Below the pieces are notes generated by a model. The model was given only the letters and a program-made list of their open reading frames with translations, searched no databases and was not told where the DNA came from. The position numbers were made by a program, and so were the translations under genes. DNA of 64,000 nucleotides from Candidatus Arcticimaribacter forsetii (lineage in GTDB: Bacteria; Bacteroidota; Bacteroidia; Flavobacteriales; Flavobacteriaceae): assembly GCF_910589745.1 (NCBI RefSeq), contig NZ_OU342399.1, positions 1,718,501 through 1,782,500 on the forward strand, written 5' to 3'. The first letter of the stretch is position 1. Every line of letters starts with the position of its first letter. Shown piece by piece: positions 44,728 to 52,164 of the stretch.

Positions 44728-45822
44728 ATGACAATTAAAGACATAATGAATACTTTGGAATCTTGGGCTCCAACAGTCTATGCTGAAGATTTTGATAATG
44801 TAGGGTTACTAGTAGGAGATGAAACTGTTGAATGCACTAAAACTCTAATAACATTAGACACAACTGAAGCGGTTGTTGATGAGGCAATTAAGAATAATTG
44901 TCAGCTAATAATTAGCTTCCATCCCATAATTTTTTCTGGGTTGAAAAAACTAACTGGAAAAACATATGTCGAAAGAGCCGTTTTAAAGGCAATTAAAAAT
45001 AACATTGCAATTTATGCAATTCACACTGCTTTAGACAATCATAAAAACGGGGTCAGCTACCAAATGGGTGTTGAACTTGGTTTAGAAGATCAAAAAATTC
45101 TCATCCCTAAAAAAGACACCCTATTAAAATTAACCACTTATGTACCTGAGGACGCCACCAAAGAGGTTTTAAATGCATTACATAAAGCTGGTGGTGGAGC
45201 AATAGGAAATTACGAAGAATGTAGTTTTAGTTCCAAAGGAATTGGAAGATTTACAGGAAACGAAAACAGCAACCCATCTGTTGGTAAAAAAGGGATTCCA
45301 AAAGAAGAAACAGAAAATCAGCTAAATCTAATTTTTCAAAAACATAAAGAGCAAGATATTATTACAGCTCTAAAAAACAATCATCCGTACGAAGAGGTAG
45401 CCTATGAAATTAGTATAATTAGCAATAAAAACCAGGATATAGGAATGGGTAGCATTGGTTATCTACCAAAGGCAATGGAAGAAAAAGACTTTTTATCCTA
45501 TGTAAAAAAGAACTTAAATTGCACCAACATTAGGCATTCTAACTTTAACGGAAGAAAAATCAAAAAAGTTGCATTACTTGGCGGTTCTGGAAGTTTTGCT
45601 ATTGGCGCTGCAAAAGCACAAAATGCTGACGTATTAATAACTTCAGATCTTAAATACCACAACTTTTTTGAATCAGAAAACAAAATTTTATTAGCAGATA
45701 TTGGGCATTATGAAAGCGAGCAATTCACAAATAAATTAATAGCTAGCTATCTTACAAAAAAAATGACTAATTTTGCATGCATTTTATCGCAAGAAAAAAC
45801 CAATCCAGTTAATTATTTCTAG
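44728..45822 (+). CDS. Nif3-like dinuclear metal-centre protein (GTP cyclohydrolase I type 2 / YbgI family)
   Basis: A 364-residue Nif3-family protein, which forms hexameric toroids with a two-metal site. It begins with the usual MTIKDIMNTLESWAP and keeps DNVGLLVGD (about 23-31), the metal histidines in ISFHPIIFSGLKKL (about 62-75) and YAIHTALDNHKNGV (about 96-109). A central PII/CutA-like insertion domain (about 135-245) is present, as in the long form, and the C-terminal metal histidine and glutamate are in DIGHYESEQF (about 327-336). The biochemical role is unresolved for the family. It is followed 1 nt later by the DUF164 gene, a common pairing in Bacteroidetes. Confidence 0.93.
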   Translation: MTIKDIMNTLESWAPTVYAEDFDNVGLLVGDETVECTKTLITLDTTEAVVDEAIKNNCQLIISFHPIIFSGLKKLTGKTYVERAVLKAIKNNIAIYAIHTALDNHKNGVSYQMGVELGLEDQKILIPKKDTLLKLTTYVPEDATKEVLNALHKAGGGAIGNYEECSFSSKGIGRFTGNENSNPSVGKKGIPKEETENQLNLIFQKHKEQDIITALKNNHPYEEVAYEISIISNKNQDIGMGSIGYLPKAMEEKDFLSYVKKNLNCTNIRHSNFNGRKIKKVALLGGSGSFAIGAAKAQNADVLITSDLKYHNFFESENKILLADIGHYESEQFTNKLIASYLTKKMTNFACILSQEKTNPVNYF

Positions 45823-45823
45823 T

Positions 45824-46603
45824 ATGGCAAAGAAAAACGAAATATCAGTAGAAGAAAAGTTAAGATCACTTTTTGACCTTCAAATTATAGACTCACGAAT
45901 TGATGAAATTCGAAATGTACGCGGAGAACTTCCTTTAGAGGTTGAAGACCTTGAAAACGAAATTGCTGGGATGGATGACAAACTTCAAAACCTTACTGCT
46001 GAATTAGACGATTTTGATTTGGATATAAAAGAAAATAAAAATACCATCGAAAGCGCTAATGACCTAATCGCTAAGTACGCTGATAAACTTAAAAATGTCA
46101 GAAACAACAGAGAATACAACTCTATTGTTAAGGAAGAAGAATATCAGCAGTTAGAAATTCAATTAGCTGAGAAAAAAATAAAAGAATTAAAGGTTAAAAT
46201 CGAGCAAAAGAAAGAAACCATTTCTGTTCTTAACGAGCAATTAGATGTTAAGAAAAATCACTTAACTGCGAAGAAGAATGAGCTAGATGAGATCATGCAG
46301 GAGACTGAAAAAGAAGAAACTCATTTATTGGCACAATCAGAAAAATTCGAAAGCAAAATAGACGAACGATTAATTACAGCATATAAAAGAATTAGAGGGA
46401 GTGTTAAAAATGGATTAGCAATTGTACCTATCGAAAGAGGTGCTTCTGGTGGATCATACTTTACTATTCCCCCTCAGGTTCAAATGGAAATAGCTTCGAG
46501 AAAGAAAATAATTACAGATGAATATAGTGGTCGAATCCTTGTTGATGCAGAATTAGCAGAAGAAGAATACACCAAAATTAATAAGATGATCAAAAACATC
46601 TAA
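45824..46603 (+). CDS. DUF164/CdsZ-like coiled-coil protein with a cysteine-free zinc-ribbon remnant
   Basis: The ATG at 45824 gives 259 residues: a long antiparallel coiled coil (about 15-180, rich in E, K and L, with NVRNNREYNSIVKEEE at its core) and a C-terminal domain. In most family members that domain is a zinc ribbon with two C-x-x-C pairs (GACGGC and IVCEYCGRI). Here the same positions read GASGGS and ITDEYSGRI, so all four cysteines are lost while the rest (IPPQVQMEI, RKKII, GRILVD) is kept. Some relatives act in tRNA/rRNA-linked or translation processes; the role here is open. The gene follows the Nif3-like gene by 1 nt and ends before a strong terminator. Confidence 0.88.
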   Translation: MAKKNEISVEEKLRSLFDLQIIDSRIDEIRNVRGELPLEVEDLENEIAGMDDKLQNLTAELDDFDLDIKENKNTIESANDLIAKYADKLKNVRNNREYNSIVKEEEYQQLEIQLAEKKIKELKVKIEQKKETISVLNEQLDVKKNHLTAKKNELDEIMQETEKEETHLLAQSEKFESKIDERLITAYKRIRGSVKNGLAIVPIERGASGGSYFTIPPQVQMEIASRKKIITDEYSGRILVDAELAEEEYTKINKMIKNI

Positions 46604-46624
46604 TCAGTCTTTCAAATAGATTAT

Positions 46625-46656
46625 AAAGCCACCTCTTTGGGTGGCTTTTTTATTTT
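46625..46656 (+). terminator. Intrinsic terminator of the Nif3-DUF164 unit
   Basis: AAAGCCACC (46625-46633) pairs with GGTGGCTTT (46640-46648), giving a 9-bp stem and a 6-nt loop followed by a T-rich tract, 21 nt after the stop codon. Confidence 0.9.
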
Positions 46657-46678
46657 ATAAAAATAAAACAATGTAACC

Positions 46679-46710
46679 TTTGCTTCTCATGAATGAAAAT
46701 GTTAAGTTTG
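46679..46710 (+). promoter_or_regulatory. Promoter of the DUF6249-HTH pair
   Basis: TTTG (46679-46682), a 20-nt spacer and TAAGTTTGC (46703-46710) match the Bacteroidetes promoter form. Transcription should start near 46716, about 17 nt before the ATG. Confidence 0.6.
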
Positions 46711-46732
46711 CGTTACATTAATAAAATAAATT

Positions 46733-47128
46733 ATGGACCAAAATATCATCATACCCGTTTTGGGAATGTTAACCGGAATTATTATTCCACTAGGAGTATT
46801 TGTATGGCTCTACTTTGAAGGAAAAGGAAAAAGAGAAACTGTATTAGAAATATCAAAATACTTGGACGATCCTGCAAAACTAGAAGAACTCATTGGAATA
46901 TTTGAGGAACGAAAAAAAGAACCTTTAGATTATCGCAGAAATGGTGTGATTACAATTTTTGTAGGAATTGGCTTGTATATTCTAGGATATATGGTAATTG
47001 GTATAATTCTGGAAGGAATTGGACTTTTGGTTTCAACCATCGGAATTGGTGTTTTAATCGCTGGATATCTATATCCAAATACTGGAAAAGAACTTACCAG
47101 TGCTGTAGAAGAATTTGAGAAAAAATAA
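46733..47128 (+). CDS. DUF6249-type membrane protein
   Basis: A 131-residue protein with three hydrophobic segments: about 5-27, then 69-90 and 92-111, separated by a charged cytosolic loop (EGKGKRETVLEISKYLDDPAKLEEL, broken at about residues 29-53). The loop-plus-hairpin layout is that of the small DUF6249 membrane proteins. They are often encoded next to an ECF sigma factor or a transcription regulator; here an HTH gene follows 2 nt later. The function is unknown, and a role as membrane-bound partner of the regulator is possible. Confidence 0.72.
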   Translation: MDQNIIIPVLGMLTGIIIPLGVFVWLYFEGKGKRETVLEISKYLDDPAKLEELIGIFEERKKEPLDYRRNGVITIFVGIGLYILGYMVIGIILEGIGLLVSTIGIGVLIAGYLYPNTGKELTSAVEEFEKK

Positions 47129-47130
47129 TT

Positions 47131-47358
47131 TTGGGAAAAAATCACGAAAAATTATTAAATAATCTAGAGGAATACCGGAAATCTGCTGGCTTAACTCAAC
47201 AAGAATTATCTATATCTGCTGAAGTTTCTAGAAAAAGCATCAATGCCATAGAGAATGGTATTTATATTCCTTCTACAGTTTTAGCACTAAAAATTGCAAA
47301 AACAATTAATTGCAGAGTTGAAGACTTATTTCAATTACCAGCTGTGAGAAATACTTAA
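47131..47358 (+). CDS. Xre-family helix-turn-helix regulator
   Basis: A 75-residue single-domain regulator of the YozG/Cro type: NNLEEYRKSAGLTQQELS, then the recognition helix VSRKSINAIENG and the closing VLALKIAKTINCRVEDLFQL. No ATG is available and the frame starts with TTG at 47131, 2 nt after the membrane protein stop, so a TTG start with translational coupling is likely. It probably controls its own operon together with the DUF6249 protein. A strong terminator follows. Confidence 0.85.
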   Translation: MGKNHEKLLNNLEEYRKSAGLTQQELSISAEVSRKSINAIENGIYIPSTVLALKIAKTINCRVEDLFQLPAVRNT

Positions 47359-47380
47359 ACTTCAGAGAAATTATGGAATA

Positions 47381-47413
47381 AAAAAACCTCACTTTTTAAG
47401 TGAGGTTTTTTTT
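47381..47413. terminator. Bidirectional intrinsic terminator between the HTH gene and tRNA-Val
   Basis: A 14-bp stem (47381-47394 with 47398-47411) with a 3-nt loop and A/T tracts on both sides ends the plus-strand HTH operon and, on the minus strand, the tRNA-Val transcript. Confidence 0.92.
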
Positions 47414-47414
47414 G

Positions 47415-47489
47415 TGGGCGCTAAGGGATTCGAACCCCTGACCCCTTGGGTGTAAACCAAGTGCTCTGAACCAACTGAGCTAAGCGCCC
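47415..47489 (-). tRNA. tRNA-Val (anticodon UAC)
   Basis: The minus strand gives GGGCGCT acceptor stem, D-arm AGCTCAGTTGGTTCAGAGC, anticodon stem CTTGG/CCAAGG with loop TTTACAC (anticodon UAC), T-arm GGGGTTCGAATCCC and AGCGCCC 3' strand. CCA is not encoded; the flank reads A, then CA. It has a full promoter upstream and a terminator downstream. Confidence 0.97.
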
Positions 47490-47498
47490 TTGCGGGTG

Positions 47499-47529
47499 CA
47501 AATATAGAATAGTTTATCTTGTTTACAAA
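47499..47529 (-). promoter_or_regulatory. Full-consensus Bacteroidetes promoter of tRNA-Val
   Basis: On the minus strand TTTG (47526-47529), exactly 19 nt, then TATATTTGC (47499-47506). Both elements and the spacing match the consensus, and the -7 element ends 9 nt before the mature tRNA. This is the cleanest promoter in the window. Confidence 0.85.
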
Positions 47530-47537
47530 GACTTTTT

Positions 47538-48752
47538 TTAAAGAATTTCAGCAACCACAAAAGTACTTCCTCCTACATAAATAATATCGTCTTTTTCTGA
47601 GTTGTTACAAGCTGATTTATAGGCCTTATCGATTGTGTCAAATGAGGATACATTCAGTTTATTTTTTTCAGCCAATTGCATTACCATTGAAATTTTTTCA
47701 GCTCGACTTATATTTGGAGTACTTATATAGTAAATTGCTTCTTTTGGAAGTATATTGAATATGGAAGATAAATCCTTGTCTTTTACAAAGCCCAAAACAA
47801 AGTGTAGACGATTATATTTCATTTTTTCTATTTGATCAACAACATATCTGAAGCCTGATTCATTGTGAGTAACATCGGCTATTATTGTCGGAGATGTTTG
47901 TAATTGTTGCCAACGACCTTTTAAACCTGTATTGAAAATAACTTTTTGCAAACCTAATTCAATATGTTCTGTTGTGATCCCTTCGAGTTCCAAAACATCG
48001 AAAACTACTTTTGTTGTCTGAATGTTTTTAGATTGATACAGTCCAACTAAATCTGATTTGTACTTCTTCTGATGTAATTGGTCAGCCCAATAAATTGGAG
48101 CATTTAAAGTCTTTGATTTATTTTTGAATACAGATACTATTTCGTGTTGCGTTTCTCCAATAACCACCGGAATTCGTTTTTTTATAATACCAGCTTTCTC
48201 CTTCGCAATTGAACTAAGAGTATTCCCCAAAAACTGAGTATGATCAAACCCAATATTCGTTATTACAGAAAGTATGGGAGTAATTACATTAGTCGCATCT
48301 AACCTTCCGCCCAAACCAACCTCAACTACTGCAACATCGATATTCTGATCTTTAAAATACGTAAAAGACATTCCAACAGTTAACTCGAAAAAAGACAACT
48401 TAGCTTCAACAAAATAAGATTTATGTTTATTTATAAATTCAACAACATAACCCTCCTCAATAGCGATTCCGTTAATTCGGATTCGTTCGGTAAAATCTTT
48501 TAAATGAGGTGATGTATACAAACCAACCTTATAATTAGCTTCCATTAATACAGAAGTAATCATATGAGCCGTTGAACCTTTACCGTTTGTACCAGCTATA
48601 TGAATTGACAAAAAATCTTGATGAGGATTGCCAAGATAATCAAGAAAACCTTCTATATTTTCTAACCCAGGTTTATAAGCACTACTTCCTTGTTTTTGAT
48701 ACGCAGGGAGCTGTTCATACAACCAATCCCTTACTTCTTCATAGGTGTCCAA
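47538..48752 (-). CDS. folC: Bifunctional folylpolyglutamate/dihydrofolate synthase FolC
   Basis: FolC adds glutamate to dihydropteroate and to folates, retaining them in the cell. The 404 residues show the Mur-ligase-like P-loop IAGTNGKGSTAHM (about 52-64), the lid YTSPHLKDFTERIRING (about 78-94), the glutamate in FELTVGMSF (about 123-131), VGLGGRLDATNVI (about 144-156) and DVTHNESG (about 290-297), where other enzymes read DGAHN. It is the last gene of the exbB-exbD-tonB-folC run, 2 nt after tonB, with no obvious functional reason. It adds to the one-carbon theme (folA, thyA, metF). Confidence 0.94.
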   Translation of the reverse strand: MDTYEEVRDWLYEQLPAYQKQGSSAYKPGLENIEGFLDYLGNPHQDFLSIHIAGTNGKGSTAHMITSVLMEANYKVGLYTSPHLKDFTERIRINGIAIEEGYVVEFINKHKSYFVEAKLSFFELTVGMSFTYFKDQNIDVAVVEVGLGGRLDATNVITPILSVITNIGFDHTQFLGNTLSSIAKEKAGIIKKRIPVVIGETQHEIVSVFKNKSKTLNAPIYWADQLHQKKYKSDLVGLYQSKNIQTTKVVFDVLELEGITTEHIELGLQKVIFNTGLKGRWQQLQTSPTIIADVTHNESGFRYVVDQIEKMKYNRLHFVLGFVKDKDLSSIFNILPKEAIYYISTPNISRAEKISMVMQLAEKNKLNVSSFDTIDKAYKSACNNSEKDDIIYVGGSTFVVAEIL

Positions 48753-48754
48753 AA

Positions 48755-49606
48755 CTATTCTCCTATTTTAAATTTGACAACAACAAAACCAACTTGTTTT
48801 GTTGGGGCATTAGAATCAGCAAACCACTTGTGTAGATAGGCTGTTTTCTTCGCTGGCTCTAACAAACAAGGGTGTGAATTTGTAGTCCCCTTGACTCCTG
48901 GTTCTGCAGAAATCACAGTACCAGATTTATCCACCGTTATACGAACCACAACAACACCTTCTTGATTACATTGTTGCGTGACGGAACCTTGGTTTTGTAA
49001 GCTTCTTCCATTTAGACCAAAACCATTTCCTTTGCCACCAAGACCAGCTGATCCATAATAACTACTAGCATATGGATTCCCTTCTTCCATACCTTTATCG
49101 CCTGGAACATCATCATCTCCTTCCCCTTCTTTTGAATCTCCCTTTTGGTTTTTATTATTTAGAAGGTTGCTTAAAATATTTTTTGTTGAATTTGAAACAG
49201 TAGGTTTAGGAGGCGATACTTTTTTTGCTTCCTCAACTTTTTTGTTTTTATTATGCTCCGAAGTATTTTCCGATGATTTAAGCACTTCCTTTTTGGGAGT
49301 TATAGGAACTGAATTATCTTTTTGAGTTAAAACTTCTGAAACATTGGTCTCACTAACTTCAGGGGACTTAAAAGAACTTTTAATTTGTTCCTGTTGTATT
49401 TCTTGCTCTACGGGTCTTGGTGGCGTTTTAGGTTGAGTTGTTCCTTTTCCTTGAGTCGCCATTCCAAAATTAACTTCCATACCATACGATATAGGAGGGT
49501 CAAAATATGAAAGTCCAATCCAAGAAAACACAAGCAATAGCAACAATGCAATTATGCTAGTTAACATTGCTGACTTCTTTTTATGTGGTGTATCAAGAAA
49601 ACCCAT
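48755..49606 (-). CDS. tonB: TonB-like energy transducer
   Basis: A 283-residue protein with one N-terminal membrane anchor (about 13-33, after the basic HKKK), a long Pro/Lys/Glu/Ser-rich periplasmic spacer (about 50-190, with PKTPPRPVEQEI), a glycine-rich stretch (GLGGKGNGFGLNGRS, about 196-210) and a TonB/TolA-like C-terminal domain. The last part (GVVVVRITVDKSGTVISAEPG, split at about 226-246) has the beta strand and turn pattern of this domain. It would link the ExbB-ExbD motor, encoded just upstream, to outer-membrane receptors. The glycine-rich part is typical of the Bacteroidetes form. Confidence 0.85.
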   Translation of the reverse strand: MGFLDTPHKKKSAMLTSIIALLLLLVFSWIGLSYFDPPISYGMEVNFGMATQGKGTTQPKTPPRPVEQEIQQEQIKSSFKSPEVSETNVSEVLTQKDNSVPITPKKEVLKSSENTSEHNKNKKVEEAKKVSPPKPTVSNSTKNILSNLLNNKNQKGDSKEGEGDDDVPGDKGMEEGNPYASSYYGSAGLGGKGNGFGLNGRSLQNQGSVTQQCNQEGVVVVRITVDKSGTVISAEPGVKGTTNSHPCLLEPAKKTAYLHKWFADSNAPTKQVGFVVVKFKIGE

Positions 49607-49615
49607 AAGTCTAGT

Positions 49616-50011
49616 TTATTTTGAGTCTACTGCTAGGACAACTTTGATCGAGTTTTGGTTTGCAATACTCATTACATATACCACCTCTTCAATGGATACA
49701 TCTTTCTCTGCTCTTAATATTATAACACGAGAATCTGACGTCCCTAAAACATTTAACAACTGTGTTTCTAAACTACTTTTTGAAACCGATTTTTCATCAA
49801 TATAAAATCGATTTTTTTTATTGATCGATACTGTTATTGAACTTCTATTTTCTGTTTTGCCTTTAGCTTGTGGCAATTTAACCTCAATTGTATCTAGCTG
49901 TTTAGATAATGTAGAAGCAATCATGAAAAAAATAAGCAACAAGAATACAATGTCCGTCATGGAGGACATATTGAATTCTGGTGTTATTTTATTTCTCCCC
50001 TTCAGATTCAT
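49616..50011 (-). CDS. exbD: ExbD/TolR biopolymer transport protein
   Basis: A 131-residue single-pass protein: short cytosolic N-terminus (NLKGRNKITPEFNMSSMTD), a membrane helix (about 20-40, IVFLLLIFFMIAS) with the proton-relevant aspartate D20 just before it, and a small periplasmic domain (about 60-131) with VIILRAEKDVSIEEVVYVM. ExbD partners ExbB in the proton-driven motor. It overlaps exbB by 1 nt and lies 9 nt before tonB. Only one ExbD is present in this cluster, whereas some Bacteroidetes clusters hold two. Confidence 0.93.
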   Translation of the reverse strand: MNLKGRNKITPEFNMSSMTDIVFLLLIFFMIASTLSKQLDTIEVKLPQAKGKTENRSSITVSINKKNRFYIDEKSVSKSSLETQLLNVLGTSDSRVIILRAEKDVSIEEVVYVMSIANQNSIKVVLAVDSK

Positions 50012-50694
50012 CAGGCTGCTGGTTCATTAAGTAAATCTAAAAACTCGAAAGAAATTGCTTCCATTTGATAAACAACCTTAGATGTTTTTGCCACTAAATG
50101 ATTGAAGGTTATGTAACCCACAATACCCACAATAAGACCTGCTACTGTAGTCGTCATTGCAGTATATAAACCATCTGACAATAGTTTCATATCTATATTT
50201 CCACCTGCATTTGAAATTTCAAAAATTGAAAGAATCATTCCAATTACTGTTCCTAAAAAACCTAACATTGGAGCTGCTCCTGCTATGGTGGCGAGAACAC
50301 TTACATTTTTCTCAAGTTTATAAACCTCTAATCTACCCGCATTTTCAATTGTAGTATTTATATCTTCTAAGGGCTTCCCTATTCGAGAAATTCCTTTAGC
50401 TATTAATCTTGCAACTGGCACATCTTCTTTAACACACAGTGCTTGTGCAGTTTCCATTTTACCCTGTGAAATAGAATTCCTAATCTGATCCATAAAATTA
50501 GCATCAATTTTTAGGGCAGACCGAATTGCAAACCAACGTTCAAAATAAATATAAAGGGCTACAATAAGAAGTAAAAAAAGCAAGCCTATAATCAATTGGC
50601 CTCCAACTCCTCCGTTCTTAATCAATTCGATTAAAGAAAGTGTTTTCTCAGTTCTTAATGCTTCTGGTGCTTGAATAAAAAAAGACATAATCAT
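50011..50694 (-). CDS. exbB: ExbB/TolQ/MotA-family proton channel protein
   Basis: A 227-residue inner-membrane protein with three hydrophobic segments (about 30-50, 132-155 and 172-195). The conserved core ATIAGAAPMLGFLGTVIGMI (about 135-154) and the DGLYTAMTTTVAGLIVGI block (split, about 177-195) identify ExbB/TolQ proteins. It conducts protons with ExbD to energise TonB. The start is either ATG 50694 or ATG 50688; the difference is two residues. It is the first gene of the minus-strand exbB-exbD-tonB-folC unit. Confidence 0.94.
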   Translation of the reverse strand: MIMSFFIQAPEALRTEKTLSLIELIKNGGVGGQLIIGLLFLLLIVALYIYFERWFAIRSALKIDANFMDQIRNSISQGKMETAQALCVKEDVPVARLIAKGISRIGKPLEDINTTIENAGRLEVYKLEKNVSVLATIAGAAPMLGFLGTVIGMILSIFEISNAGGNIDMKLLSDGLYTAMTTTVAGLIVGIVGYITFNHLVAKTSKVVYQMEAISFEFLDLLNEPAA

Positions 50695-50747
50695 TAGAAT
50701 ATATAGGTTTTAATTAAAGAACGAAAAAGCCGACGTTAAAGTATAAT

Positions 50748-52076
50748 CTAGGCGATAAATTCACGTAATAACATGAACGTAATAGATCCAGAGATAAATC
50801 CAATTAAAGCCAACCACGATATTTTTTTGAAGTACCAGAAGAAATCAATTTTCTCCATACCCATTGCAACTACTCCCGCTGCAGAACCAATAATCAGCAT
50901 ACTCCCTCCTGTTCCAGCAGAAAAAGCAATGAAATGCCAAAGAGGACTATCGGTAGGTTCTGAGAACATTCCTATACTCGCAGCAACCAACGGAACATTA
51001 TCTATAACTGCAGACCCAAAACCAAGTAACATGATCACAATATCGGTATTTGGAATTGTAGTGTTTAATGTCTCTGCAAAAGCAAATAACATCCCTAATG
51101 ATTCAAGAGCAGCTACTGCCAGAAGTATTCCAAGGAAAAATAATATACTTGGAAGTTCTATTTTAGAAAGCGACTTATGAACAGGACTATGATGAGAAGC
51201 AGAATCACTTTCTGCATCAATTGAAGTTATGTTAATTTTTGCTGCACTAAAAATTTCTGCAAAAGTGGAAACGATTGCCAGAGAAAACATCATACCTACA
51301 TAAGGTGGTAAATGTGTTATTGTTTTAAATACAGGAACAAATACGATAGCTGTAAGACCTAAATATAGCATTGTAGATCCGTATTTATGAATTGTTTCTG
51401 TGTCTTCAGATTCATCGATTTCAATCTCTCCTTTGAAAGCAGGTAACATAGAAGCAACCAATACAGGAACTATTACACAAACTAAAGAAGGAATCAATAA
51501 GAATTTAATCAAATTAAGCGTGGTTACTTTATCAGCAATCCAAAGCATCGTAGTGGTTACGTCACCAATAGGTGACCAAGCTCCACCAGCATTTGCAGCA
51601 ATTATAATCAAACCTGCAAACCACAATCTTGTATCTCGATCAGATATTACCTTTTGAAGGATAGTAATTAATACGATTGTAGCGGTTAGATTATCAATGA
51701 TTGCAGAAAGAATAAACGCCAGAGTTGCAAAAATCCAGAGTAAAGATTTTTTGGATTTAGTTTTGATAAACGATTTAATCGTAGAGAAACCATTGAAATA
51801 ATCAATAATTTCGACAATGGTCATAGCCCCTAGCAAGAAAATTATAATTTCAGCTGTCTTACCTAAATGATGCAATAAAATTTCATCAATGTGGGTAGGA
51901 ACTAATTTCTTTAAAGCAGTATCTACTTCAAATACGGGTAAGTGATTTAATGCGATTAGAGCCCACAAAATAGCCATCATTGCTAAAGCGGGTATTAATT
52001 TATCTACTTTAAGTGAGTGTTCTAATGTAATAGCTAAATAACCTAAAACAAAAATAGATACTAATACAATTTCCAT
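50748..52076 (-). CDS. nhaD: NhaD-type sodium:proton antiporter
   Basis: A 442-residue membrane protein with about 12 hydrophobic segments, of the ion-transporter (ArsB/NhaD) superfamily. Typical NhaD blocks are GAMTIVEIIDYFNGF (about 83-97), SAIIDNLTATIVLITIL (about 124-140, with the key DN pair), NAGGAWSPIGDVTTTMLW (about 161-178), SAVIDNVPLVAASIGMF (about 355-371) and FSAGTGGSMLIIGSAAG (about 385-401). It exports Na+ or Li+ in exchange for H+, as suits a marine organism. It is transcribed towards exbB on the minus strand but 53 nt away and probably has its own promoter. Confidence 0.93.
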   Translation of the reverse strand: MEIVLVSIFVLGYLAITLEHSLKVDKLIPALAMMAILWALIALNHLPVFEVDTALKKLVPTHIDEILLHHLGKTAEIIIFLLGAMTIVEIIDYFNGFSTIKSFIKTKSKKSLLWIFATLAFILSAIIDNLTATIVLITILQKVISDRDTRLWFAGLIIIAANAGGAWSPIGDVTTTMLWIADKVTTLNLIKFLLIPSLVCVIVPVLVASMLPAFKGEIEIDESEDTETIHKYGSTMLYLGLTAIVFVPVFKTITHLPPYVGMMFSLAIVSTFAEIFSAAKINITSIDAESDSASHHSPVHKSLSKIELPSILFFLGILLAVAALESLGMLFAFAETLNTTIPNTDIVIMLLGFGSAVIDNVPLVAASIGMFSEPTDSPLWHFIAFSAGTGGSMLIIGSAAGVVAMGMEKIDFFWYFKKISWLALIGFISGSITFMLLREFIA

Positions 52077-52164
52077 ATAACATAATTTAATATCTTCTAA
52101 AATTAAAAGACAACTGATTTATTTTGCTGACTAAAATATAAATTTAATCTCAAACAGAAGCTTA

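Noticed and set aside
44646..44744. Longer lpxK start at 44744
   Set aside because: It would overlap the divergent Nif3-like gene and its promoter; the internal ATG gives the standard N-terminal membrane helix.
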